DNA of 6,331 bases from Syntrophomonadaceae bacterium (GCA_028683995.1 JAQUGU010000032.1:5789-12119); one strand, 5' to 3'; counted from the stretch's first letter, positions 1 through 6,168 are shown. The notes: generated from the sequence alone by a model not told the origin. Numbers and translations: made by a program.

Positions 1-46
1 GGCCCTATGTTTTGTCAGATGTAGTAGTCGTTTGCATGAGTTCGAC

Positions 47-76
47 TTGACCAGATCATTTTTGCGGGTTTATAAT
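47..76 (+). promoter_or_regulatory. Sigma-A-type promoter of the tetR operon
   Basis: The -35 box TTGACC (47-52) and a perfect -10 box TATAAT (71-76) are separated by 18 bases, close to the sigma-A optimum. The predicted transcription start is near base 83, right at the edge of the palindrome at 84-101, so a repressor bound there would block RNA polymerase. The leader to the regulator's start codon would be about 40-55 bases and has no obvious Shine-Dalgarno sequence. Bases 1-46 hold nothing I can identify. Confidence 0.75.
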
Positions 77-83
77 AAACAAA

Positions 84-101
84 ACTGAACGAACGTTCAG
101 T
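84..101. promoter_or_regulatory. TetR-family operator palindrome
   Basis: The sequence actgaacgaacgttcagt is a perfect inverted repeat of 8-base arms (84-91 and 94-101) around the 2-base centre aa. A second perfect 8-base palindrome, gaacgttc (91-98), is nested off-centre within it. TGAACGAACGTTCA-like sites are typical of TetR/AcrR operators. Its place directly after the -10 box and before the tetR gene makes autorepression the simplest reading. The two overlapping symmetry centres could allow two dimers to bind on opposite faces, as in some family members; that is inference. Confidence 0.75.
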
Positions 102-136
102 CAGAAAAATGGGTTGATTATTTGCTTAATGATAAA

Positions 137-727
137 ATGCAAGAAAAAAAACAAAGAATTTTAGAGTGTGCCCTGGATTTGTTTGTAGAAAAAGGTTACG
201 TAAACACGCCGGTTAGAGATATTATTGAAAAGTCCGGTTATGGCACCGGGACCTTTTATAAACATTTCAATAATAAGGAGGATTTGCTGAAAACCTTACT
301 AACTGATTTTTTAGAACAAATTATTAATAGTGTTAACAATTATTTCAAAGAAGAAGATGACCTGTACTTGCGCTTTATTGAAACCAAGAGGGTAATGCTT
401 AATGTGTTTATCCAAAATAAAAAACTGTCGGAAATATTTAGCCGGGCTCCGGGAATCAGTGACGCAATAGATGAGTGTTTGAATGAGTTTGATAATAAGT
501 TCTTGCAGTTTACCAGCAGGAATATTCAGTTTGGAATTGATAAGGGCAATTTTCGGGATTTGCCGGTACTACCAATTGCCAGTTCAACGCTGGCGATGAT
601 AAAATATGCGGTATTTAAATGGGTAGTAAGCAAAGATATAAATGAAGAGGAAATGATTGATATGGTCATATCGTTTCACCAATCATTGGCCATAGGTTTG
701 GTCAAAAACAACTGTTGCAGAAATTAA
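137..727 (+). CDS. TetR/AcrR family transcriptional regulator
   Basis: Ligand-responsive DNA-binding repressor of 196 residues counted from ATG 137. The N-terminal TetR_N domain is clear: helix 1 RILECALDLFVEKGY (7-21), then the helix-turn-helix ending in the family signature SGYGTGTFYKHFNNKEDLL (33-51), where TGTFYKHF is the recognition helix. Residues about 55-190 are a mostly helical ligand-binding and dimerisation domain that does not reveal the ligand. The start is uncertain: the TTG at 122 adds five residues (MLNDK), and neither start has a good ribosome binding site; ATG 137 is preferred because it gives the usual short tail before helix 1. The gene lies behind its own promoter and palindrome and 22 bases ahead of the DUF6125-like gene, so it probably represses that two-gene operon. 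The start of the domain resembles fatty-acid-responsive (FadR/YsiA-type) regulators, but not enough to name it. Confidence 0.93.
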   Translation: MQEKKQRILECALDLFVEKGYVNTPVRDIIEKSGYGTGTFYKHFNNKEDLLKTLLTDFLEQIINSVNNYFKEEDDLYLRFIETKRVMLNVFIQNKKLSEIFSRAPGISDAIDECLNEFDNKFLQFTSRNIQFGIDKGNFRDLPVLPIASSTLAMIKYAVFKWVVSKDINEEEMIDMVISFHQSLAIGLVKNNCCRN

Positions 728-735
728 ATTTGTAT

Positions 736-743
736 GGGGAGGA
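736..743 (+). promoter_or_regulatory. Ribosome binding site of the DUF6125-like gene
   Basis: GGGGAGGA sits 6 bases before the ATG at 750, in the 22-base gap after the tetR stop. It fixes the start of the second gene and gives it far stronger translation signals than tetR. The second protein is therefore probably made in larger amounts than the repressor from the shared message. Confidence 0.75.
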
Positions 744-749
744 TTTGCT

Positions 750-1514
750 ATGGGACAAAGTAATAACAATGACAGCCGGAAAATTGAAGATTTAAATCAG
801 GAGGAGTTGGCCCGTTTTATTATCAATATGGGTCATCGTATGGCCGTGCATTACACCTTATGGTTCCGGGAAATAGAACATCAGTTAGGCATGGAACGGG
901 CCTTGGATTTGCTGGAAGAGGTAGAGGGAAAAATTAATAAGATTCAGATGGAACGTCTGGGGAAGACTTTAGGTTTCGAAGTAAAGGATGGAATTCCTGA
1001 ACCGCTGCTAAAATTACCACGGGAAAAGCTGGTGGAGTTAACCGGGGAAATAGGTAAAAATTGGCTGGCTATGGATGGTCTGTGGTTTCAAGCGGTGGAG
1101 AAGGTTTATGGCATGAATGACGCCAAACGTTGCAATGATTCTTGCTGGGGGCGTTATTCGCAGGTTGAAGCCAGGTTGATTAAGAAATTCCTGGGTCTTC
1201 CTAAAAAAGCCGGTATTGATGGATTAAAGCGAGCCCTGGCCTTTCGCATGTATGCTCAGATAAATGTCCAGTCTATTATTGAAGAAAGTCCCAACAGCAT
1301 TGTTTTCCAAATGAATGATTGTCGGGTACAATCAGCCCGCAAGCGTAAAGGACTGGCAGATTATCCCTGTAAATCAGCAGGTTTAGTGGAGTACAGCCGT
1401 TTTGCCTGGGCGATAGATGAACGCATCCGCACTGAATGTGTCGGCTGTCCGCCTGACGAGCATCCCGATGATTGGTTTTGCGCCTGGCGTTTCGTTTTAG
1501 AGGAAGACAATTAA
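750..1514 (+). CDS. DUF6125-like cytosolic protein with internal duplication
   Basis: A 254-residue soluble protein with no signal peptide or membrane segment. From memory, residues about 90-250 match the DUF6125 family found in anaerobic Clostridia and Deltaproteobacteria: the WLAMDGLWFQAVEKVYGM stretch (105-122), the CWGRY motif (132-136), the MNDCRVQSARKRKGL block (188-202), YPCKS (205-209) and the C-terminal ECVGCPPDEHPDDWFCAW (229-246). Function is unknown. The family is sometimes compared with L-2-amino-thiazoline-4-carboxylate hydrolase-like proteins; I do not claim that activity. Seven cysteines (128, 132, 191, 207, 230, 233, 244) with H238 could bind a metal or cofactor. Residues 16-77 look like an extra copy of 90-151: they align without gaps at a 74-residue offset with shared LWF, GM, A, G and LG positions. 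The gene is the last of the tetR operon and is followed by a strong terminator, so it is probably the regulator's main target. Confidence 0.75.
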   Translation: MGQSNNNDSRKIEDLNQEELARFIINMGHRMAVHYTLWFREIEHQLGMERALDLLEEVEGKINKIQMERLGKTLGFEVKDGIPEPLLKLPREKLVELTGEIGKNWLAMDGLWFQAVEKVYGMNDAKRCNDSCWGRYSQVEARLIKKFLGLPKKAGIDGLKRALAFRMYAQINVQSIIEESPNSIVFQMNDCRVQSARKRKGLADYPCKSAGLVEYSRFAWAIDERIRTECVGCPPDEHPDDWFCAWRFVLEEDN

Positions 1515-1524
1515 ACTCTAATAT

Positions 1525-1563
1525 AAAAGCGGTATTTGGTTTCTAGAACCGAATACCGCTTTT
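1525..1563 (+). terminator. Rho-independent terminator of the tetR operon
   Basis: An 18-base-pair hairpin begins 10 bases after the stop of the DUF6125-like gene. Arms 1525-1542 and 1546-1563 pair throughout with two G-U pairs and a 3-base loop (cta). The core GCGGTA/TACCGC is followed by a short T run (1560-1563). The A tract at 1525-1528 is the matching left flank, so the hairpin could also work on the other strand. It isolates the tetR operon from the amidase gene. Confidence 0.88.
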
Positions 1564-1607
1564 GAATTGTGTTGCCAGATCGCATTGCAGGAATGACAGC
1601 CTAGCTC

Positions 1608-1629
1608 ATATTACAAAATAATGTAATAT
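1608..1629. repeat. 22-base inverted repeat in the amidase upstream region
   Basis: Perfect 8-base arms ATATTACA (1608-1615) and TGTAATAT (1622-1629) flank a 6-base A/T spacer. The site is about 110-130 bases upstream of the amidase start codon. It lacks a G+C core and a T run, so it is not a terminator. Its right arm overlaps TATACT (1627-1632), which resembles a -10 box, though no -35 box stands at the right distance. It may be an operator for a dimeric regulator or chance symmetry in AT-rich DNA. The rest of the gap (1564-1741) shows only a weak promoter candidate and the ribosome binding site. Confidence 0.4.
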
Positions 1630-1663
1630 ACTTATTTATTATCAATTATTTTTAAAGAAAAGA

Positions 1664-1694
1664 TTGCCTTAACTGCAAGCAAAACACCTAAAAT
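1664..1694 (+). promoter_or_regulatory. Weak candidate promoter for the amidase gene
   Basis: TTGCCT (1664-1669) and TAAAAT (1689-1694) are separated by 19 bases, longer than ideal. A second possible -10 box, TATTAT (1699-1704), has no -35 partner. The -10 lies in the loop of a small inverted repeat, ACACC (1684-1688) and GGTGT (1695-1699). The amidase must have its own promoter because of the terminator upstream, but the poor match leaves open an alternative sigma factor, such as a sporulation one. Confidence 0.3.
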
Positions 1695-1724
1695 GGTGTA
1701 TTATAGACAAAAGAAAACAGTGAC

Positions 1725-1730
1725 GGAGGA
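1725..1730 (+). promoter_or_regulatory. Ribosome binding site of the amidase gene
   Basis: GGAGGA lies 11 bases before ATG 1742, slightly long but usable. No comparable site precedes the internal ATG at 1820, which would otherwise give a more ordinary signal peptide. The start at 1742 with a 26-residue N-terminal tail is therefore preferred. Confidence 0.6.
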
Positions 1731-1741
1731 TTAATTACATA

Positions 1742-4441
1742 ATGTTTAAGCCCCAACTTGCTTTTAAAAATTCAAAGATACCTGAACCGGGTAGGCATAT
1801 AATAAAAACCCCGCCAACAATGCTGCTGGTTATACTGTTAAATCTCTTTTTCTTTTCTTTCCTGCTCAGTGCCAGCGCCGCTACCGGCATTATAAACATT
1901 GATAACGTAAACATTCGTTCCGGTCCCGATACTACTTATGATGTTGTTGGCATGCTTAATCAGGGAACTGGGGTGGAAATACTGGGTAGCGAAAAGAACT
2001 GGTACCAGATAAAAACGGAGCAGTTTAATGGTTGGGTACGTAACGACCTTATTAACCTGCAAAAAGAATATCAAGTAGAAGTCACCGTTAACGGGGTTAA
2101 CCTGCGCTCCGGCCCGGGTACCAATTACGATATTGTCGGCTCGGCCAACCAGGGAGAAATCCTTACCCTGCTGGATGTTAATGGTGACTGGTATCAGGTT
2201 AAAACCTCTGCCGGTTTGCCGGCATACATAAAAGCAACATTTACTGAAAAAGCTGAAAAGGCTACTCCTGTACCTGTTGTCAGTCAGCCAGCTCCGGTTG
2301 CCTCGACAGCTGTTAGTCAGGTAGAAGTTATTTCGGGTAATGTCTACCTGCGCAGTGGTCCCGGTCCCAACTTTGATAATGTAGGGAGTGTTTCCGGAGG
2401 TGATATTCTTTCCGTACTGGGTCAGGAAGGTGACTGGTATAAAATAAAGAAGGCTGATGGCAGCAGCGCTTACATAGCCGGATGGCTGGTTCATTCCACC
2501 AACGCCGCTGTTCCTACCCTGGCAACACCAAACAGTAACCCTGCCGCTGTTCCTGCCCTGGCAATACCTAATAGTAATCCTGCCGGTGTACCGCAAGTGA
2601 TATTTGACGGGCGTCAATTGACATTTGAAGTACCACCCATTATAGAAAACGGCCGCACCCTGGTACCTCTGCGGGCAATATTCGAGGCCATGGGAGCAAG
2701 TGTAAGTTGGGATAACAATACCCGCACTGCCACTTCAGTCAAGGGGACTACTACGGTAGTTTTACCTATTGGCTCCACCCGCCCGACGGTAAACGGGCAG
2801 GTTTGGCCCCTGGAGGTACCGGCTAAAATTGTAAAGAATCGTACCCTGGCTCCCTTGCGCTTTGTGGGTGAAGCCTTTGGCGGTAAAGTAGACTGGAATA
2901 ACAGCACCCGCATTATAACTATCACCAGTCCTGCCAGCACGGGAAGCCGCGCCAGCAGCCTGGTAATACGAGATAACAATACCAACCTGCACAGTGGCCC
3001 TGCCACTACTTACGATGCCGTTGACAGCGCCAGCCAGGGTGAGAAACTGGCTATCCTGGCGCAGAGGGACGGCTGGTACCAGGTCAGCCGGGGTGGGCGT
3101 ACTGCCTGGGTAGCAGGCTGGGTAGTTTACCTGGACGGGGAAGGGAACGAACCCCTGTCCCCGGAAAAACCTATCGAAGAGCCGAAGCCGGAACCTCCAC
3201 CCAAACCTAAAAAACCCAGCCCGGGAGTAATATGGTTATCTCTTAATGCAGACGAAAATGGTTTACTAATAGTTATGGAATCTGGTGCCAAACTGGATGC
3301 TGATATCAGGGAGAGCAGTAGTACCGTAACCTATGAGTTTAAAAACCGGCAGATTGAGGGGCTTAATCTGGTTAAGCAACCCCTGGGCAGTGGCGAAATC
3401 AAGGCCAAAGCCAGGAACGTAGGAGATAATACTATAGTAGAAATAGAGTTCCCCTATAACACCCAATACCAGACCGCCAGTGAAGAAGGCGGCAAACGGG
3501 AAGTATTTATCATTTCCAACTCTATATTGGATGTACAGCGTAAAAGCATTGGCAGCAGCGGCGAGCGCCTGGTTATAAAGACCCTTACCCCGGCTCAATT
3601 CAGCAGAAGTAAGAGCGGGGAGATTATTGAAGTTCGGTTGGAAGGAGTTCAGAAAGGCAGAGCCCAGGACGATTATCAGTTTAATGATAGTAACCTTATT
3701 AATAATATAACATTCAGGGAAATACCCGGGAAAACGGGTGGAACCAGTACCATAATCCGGGTTACCACCAGCGGCGACCTGGGTAAATATACGGTAGGCC
3801 AGAGTACGGATGGGCGCGATATCAACATATTACTGGTAAACCAGGGGCAAATCAAGGCTCGGCGTGACAACCTGGTAGTTCTGGATCCGGGTCATGGGGG
3901 CAAGGATACCGGAGCCCGCGGAGCTAATATCAATGAAAAGGATGTAAATTTGAAAATAGCACTAAAAGCAGGTGAATTGCTAAAGCAGAAAGGTATTGAG
4001 GTGGAATATACCCGTAATACTGATATATACCTGGAATTGACGAAAGATCGAGATGAAATCAGTGAGATTGCCAACCGGCTTAATCCGGCACTATTTGTTT
4101 CCATACATTCTAACGGTGTTCCGGGAAACTCTGCTGCCCAGGGTACTGAGACCTATTATTATGCCCCGGTGGAAAATGACCTGCTCTTCCTGCAACTGGA
4201 TGAGCGCAAATCCCTGGCCGAAAACCTGCAACGCCAGCTAATAGCCAAACTGAAACGTCCCGACCGGGGAGTTAAACAAAATTCCTATTGGGTTTTAAAA
4301 CACACCACCATGCCCTCTGCTCTGGTAGAAGTAGCCTTCCTCAGCAACCCTGAGGAAGAAAGTCTCTTGCAACAGGAGTATTTCCTGGATTTGGCCGCTC
4401 AGGCCATAGCCGACGGGATTGCAGCGTATATGGGGAAATAA
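1742..4441 (+). CDS. Secreted N-acetylmuramoyl-L-alanine amidase, multi-SH3b/stalk/AMIN
   Basis: Zinc-dependent cell-wall hydrolase cleaving the bond between N-acetylmuramic acid and L-alanine in peptidoglycan; 899 residues, exported. Order: positively charged tail (1-26), hydrophobic signal segment (27-43) with likely cleavage after ASA (44-46); bacterial SH3 domains at about 50-106, 110-168 and 193-252, each with a (N/Y)(I/L)RSGP motif and a (D/N)WY(Q/K) motif; a 13-residue tandem repeat linker (255-284); a copper-amine-oxidase-N-like stalk domain (286-396) with twin halves GRTLVPLR and NRTLAPLR; a fourth, diverged SH3b (405-464); a proline/lysine linker (471-494); AMIN-like regions (about 496-593 and 594-706); and a C-terminal Amidase_3 domain (711-897). 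Zinc ligands are H718 (DPGHGG), E732 (INEKD) and H789 (SIHSN); E863 in LVEVAFLSN is the catalytic glutamate, so the enzyme should be active. It appears to be transcribed alone. SH3b, stalk and AMIN parts probably anchor it to the wall. A role in cell separation, wall turnover or sporulation cannot be told apart from sequence. Confidence 0.95.
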   Translation: MFKPQLAFKNSKIPEPGRHIIKTPPTMLLVILLNLFFFSFLLSASAATGIINIDNVNIRSGPDTTYDVVGMLNQGTGVEILGSEKNWYQIKTEQFNGWVRNDLINLQKEYQVEVTVNGVNLRSGPGTNYDIVGSANQGEILTLLDVNGDWYQVKTSAGLPAYIKATFTEKAEKATPVPVVSQPAPVASTAVSQVEVISGNVYLRSGPGPNFDNVGSVSGGDILSVLGQEGDWYKIKKADGSSAYIAGWLVHSTNAAVPTLATPNSNPAAVPALAIPNSNPAGVPQVIFDGRQLTFEVPPIIENGRTLVPLRAIFEAMGASVSWDNNTRTATSVKGTTTVVLPIGSTRPTVNGQVWPLEVPAKIVKNRTLAPLRFVGEAFGGKVDWNNSTRIITITSPASTGSRASSLVIRDNNTNLHSGPATTYDAVDSASQGEKLAILAQRDGWYQVSRGGRTAWVAGWVVYLDGEGNEPLSPEKPIEEPKPEPPPKPKKPSPGVIWLSLNADENGLLIVMESGAKLDADIRESSSTVTYEFKNRQIEGLNLVKQPLGSGEIKAKARNVGDNTIVEIEFPYNTQYQTASEEGGKREVFIISNSILDVQRKSIGSSGERLVIKTLTPAQFSRSKSGEIIEVRLEGVQKGRAQDDYQFNDSNLINNITFREIPGKTGGTSTIIRVTTSGDLGKYTVGQSTDGRDINILLVNQGQIKARRDNLVVLDPGHGGKDTGARGANINEKDVNLKIALKAGELLKQKGIEVEYTRNTDIYLELTKDRDEISEIANRLNPALFVSIHSNGVPGNSAAQGTETYYYAPVENDLLFLQLDERKSLAENLQRQLIAKLKRPDRGVKQNSYWVLKHTTMPSALVEVAFLSNPEEESLLQQEYFLDLAAQAIADGIAAYMGK
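2504..2581 (+). repeat. 39-base tandem repeat in the amidase linker
   Basis: Two adjacent 39-base units (2504-2542, 2543-2581) differ at only 5 positions and encode AAVPTLATPNSNP and AAVPALAIPNSNP. A partial third unit (AGVP) follows at 2582-2593. The repeat keeps the reading frame and lengthens the flexible Ala/Pro/Asn linker between the third SH3b domain and the stalk domain. The high DNA identity suggests a recent slippage or duplication event. Confidence 0.85.
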
Positions 4442-4468
4442 TAGGTGGCTGCGTATGCCCTTCACGGT

Positions 4469-4483
4469 ATGGCCTCTGGCCAT
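4469..4483. other. Small hairpin between convergent genes
   Basis: ATGGCC (4469-4474) and GGCCAT (4478-4483) form a 6-base-pair stem with a 3-base loop, 28 bases after the amidase stop. It is followed by no T run on either strand, so it is at best a weak terminator. The remainder of 4442-4576 has no convincing gene or terminator. Confidence 0.3.
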
Positions 4484-4576
4484 GGGTGGCTAGTATGAAG
4501 AAATTATGGATTATTGGGGAGTTGCGGTTGATGGTAAGGAGGTAACAGAAATAATTGTCGCACATTTATAATTTAT

Positions 4577-5536
4577 CTAATCCAAGTCAGAAAAGAAACA
4601 AAAACCATTTTTTCCTTTGCTTTTTACGCTGTACATGGCTATATCAGCGTTTCTAATCAAAGTTCGGGCATCATCGCCGTCTTCAGGATAAATGCTGATT
4701 CCCATACTGGCGGATAAATAAACCTCATTTTCCTGAAACGAATAAGCTTGCGTGAAATCATTTTTTATCTTGGTGGCAATGGTTATAACATCGGCCCGGC
4801 TTTTTATGCCGGGAAAGAGCAACAAAAACTCGTCTCCGCCTAATCGGGCCAGGGTATCGCTATTTCGAAGCAAGAGTTTCAGTCGTTTAGCTATGTTTTG
4901 CAGGATTAGGTCACCGGCTTCATGGCCAAAACTATCATTAATCTCCTTAAACCCGTCCAGATCCAAGAACATTACTGCAAATCTCTCTCCATTTCTTTTG
5001 GCCAGTTGGAGAATACTGTTCACCCGGTCATTAAACAGGTTGCGATTAGGCAAACCGGTAAGTGAATCATGCAGGGCTTGATATATAGAGACGACTTCAG
5101 AGGCTTTGACTTGCTCGTATTCCAGTTCAATTTCCTTTATTATATTTTTTAACCCTTTTACCCGGGTGTAATGGCCGGTCATATCTGTAATTTGAATTAG
5201 AACATATTTATTACCGCAATCATAAATGGGTTCAACCAGCATATTCTGGCGCACATTATGTTGTACATCTTCTGCCGGGGGGATAAAGGTTTTATGTAAG
5301 GCGCCGGAACAGAATCGGCTTTGTCCATTAAACAGGGCATTGTTTAAAATAGCCAAATAAGTTTTACTGGCGAACCGGGGATAAACTTCAAGCAGGTTTA
5401 TTCCTATCATTGTCTCTGCGCTATAACCGGTCCACCGTACCAACCAACTATTCCATAAAACAATGTTAAAATCCTGGTCTATAATAATAATCCCCAAGTT
5501 TACCTTATCAATAGCTAAACATACCAGTTGATGCAT
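4577..5536 (-). CDS. PAS-GGDEF diguanylate cyclase
   Basis: Makes the second messenger cyclic di-GMP from two GTP; 319 residues, cytosolic, no membrane segment. Residues about 3-118 form a PAS-type sensor domain (LGIIIIDQDFNIVLWN at 14-29, WTGYSAETMIG at 35-45, ending VLIQITDMT). A charged helical linker (126-150, probably coiled coil) leads to the GGDEF domain (about 152-315), with DSLTGLPNR at 157-165, DLDGFKEIND at 192-201, GHEAGD at 204-209 and an intact GGDEF at 233-237. RNSD (224-227), five residues before GGDEF, matches the RxxD product-inhibition site, so feedback control by c-di-GMP is expected. No EAL or HD-GYP domain is present. The start follows the CheC stop by 2 bases with GGAGG 7 bases upstream, showing translational coupling. 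It is the last gene of the receiver-CheC-cyclase operon and converges on the amidase gene. The PAS ligand cannot be told from sequence. Confidence 0.95.
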   Translation of the reverse strand: MHQLVCLAIDKVNLGIIIIDQDFNIVLWNSWLVRWTGYSAETMIGINLLEVYPRFASKTYLAILNNALFNGQSRFCSGALHKTFIPPAEDVQHNVRQNMLVEPIYDCGNKYVLIQITDMTGHYTRVKGLKNIIKEIELEYEQVKASEVVSIYQALHDSLTGLPNRNLFNDRVNSILQLAKRNGERFAVMFLDLDGFKEINDSFGHEAGDLILQNIAKRLKLLLRNSDTLARLGGDEFLLLFPGIKSRADVITIATKIKNDFTQAYSFQENEVYLSASMGISIYPEDGDDARTLIRNADIAMYSVKSKGKNGFCFFSDLD

Positions 5537-5538
5537 AG

Positions 5539-6168
5539 TTAAGCCTCCAGTAAAGCATCAATTTTTTCAAGCAACCAGGTAACCGAATTCATGCTCAATG
5601 CTATCAATACAAAACCGTTAACCTGGGTTTCCGATAGTAGAAAAGTAGTATGTAACAACAATATATAAGTACTATCTTTGAGTATAATCTTACTATCCGA
5701 TTCGGAAATGGCAATCAACTCGATATCAGGGAGAGAATACTGTACCCTGGTATCCATGAAATTACTTAATTCTCCTATTATAGCGTTAAGAATTACATTG
5801 CTAATTTCCTTTAATACATCAAAATCAGTATCAAAAAACTCCAATAAACCCTCATTTTCCGTAATGGTCACATCTTCACCCAGGCATACATTAACCAGCA
5901 ATTTGGCCTGCTCAGCAGGAAATATTAAAAAGGCCTTTCCTTGCAGTTTTTGCCCAAAGCCAATGGAAGAAGATATAATATGTCCGGGAGAAAAAATAGG
6001 AGGTAAATGCTTGCTGGGTTGGCCTTCCTGAGTGACGGCTATCAATTCAATTTCGGGAACCGACAGAATAATTCGTTGATTAACCATTTCCGATAACAGA
6101 CTTGCTGCCTTGCCGATATACACGTTAATTATCTCGGTAAGTGCATCTTTTTGCATCGAATCAAGCAT
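5539..6168 (-). CDS. CheC-family phosphatase of a phosphorylated receiver
   Basis: CheC-type proteins remove the phosphate from CheY-like response regulators. This 209-residue protein has the size and twofold build of CheC, and both active-site signatures are complete. Site 1 is D8-x3-E12-x2-N15 with P38 exactly 22 residues after N15; site 2 is D117-x3-E121-x2-N124 with P147 at the same spacing. Each site is followed by an acidic strand (PEIELIAV, PDIELIAI). FliM/FliN-like surface domains are absent, so it is not FliY, and the duplicate site argues against the shorter CheX. Start ATG 6168 has AAGGAG 7 bases upstream; its first bases overlap the end of the receiver gene by 8. No che or flagellar genes are visible, so it is probably an orphan CheC dedicated to the neighbouring receiver and hence to c-di-GMP control; I give no symbol for that reason. 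Confidence 0.9.
   Translation of the reverse strand: MLDSMQKDALTEIINVYIGKAASLLSEMVNQRIILSVPEIELIAVTQEGQPSKHLPPIFSPGHIISSSIGFGQKLQGKAFLIFPAEQAKLLVNVCLGEDVTITENEGLLEFFDTDFDVLKEISNVILNAIIGELSNFMDTRVQYSLPDIELIAISESDSKIILKDSTYILLLHTTFLLSETQVNGFVLIALSMNSVTWLLEKIDALLEA
5544..5548 (-). promoter_or_regulatory. Ribosome binding site of the diguanylate cyclase
   Basis: GGAGG on the minus strand lies 7 bases before the ATG at 5536-5534, inside the last codons of the CheC-like gene. Ribosomes finishing CheC at the TAA (5541-5539) are placed to restart at once on the cyclase. Confidence 0.75.

Noticed and set aside
2..88. Open frame running in from the left edge to a TGA at 86-88
   Set aside because: Only about 28 codons, no recognisable similarity, and it crosses the -35 and -10 boxes; more likely chance than the end of an upstream gene.
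750..1514. Assigning L-2-amino-thiazoline-4-carboxylate hydrolase function
   Set aside because: The resemblance is at the level of a loosely related family label recalled from memory; no catalytic residues can be pointed to, so the function is left open.
1838..2617. 259-codon open frame on the minus strand across the SH3b region
   Set aside because: It lies fully antisense to the well-supported amidase, has no recognisable domain, and its repeated RYCQGRNSG-like segments simply mirror the linker repeat.
2597..2929. Copper amine oxidase activity for the amidase
   Set aside because: The similarity is only to the N-terminal stalk domain of that enzyme, a structural module common in Clostridia surface proteins; no oxidase catalytic domain is present.
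2614..3006. 130-codon minus-strand open frame across the stalk domain
   Set aside because: Antisense shadow of conserved coding sequence, low-complexity composition and no family features.
1890..3130. Repeated segments in the amidase as a possible CRISPR or mobile repeat array
   Set aside because: The recurrences are SH3b protein repeats with diverged DNA and irregular spacing, wholly inside an open coding frame.
4555..4656. 33-codon plus-strand frame starting at TTG after the AAGGAGGT site
   Set aside because: Its start is 11 bases from the site and uses TTG, most of it is antisense to the end of the cyclase, and the peptide has no recognisable features.
4752..5081. 109-codon plus-strand open frame inside the cyclase
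   Set aside because: Antisense to the GGDEF domain whose catalytic motifs are intact; composition rich in Ser/Arg as expected of a shadow frame.
5678..6031. 117-codon plus-strand open frame inside the CheC-like gene
   Set aside because: Antisense to a gene with both catalytic signatures intact and no independent ribosome binding site or domain.
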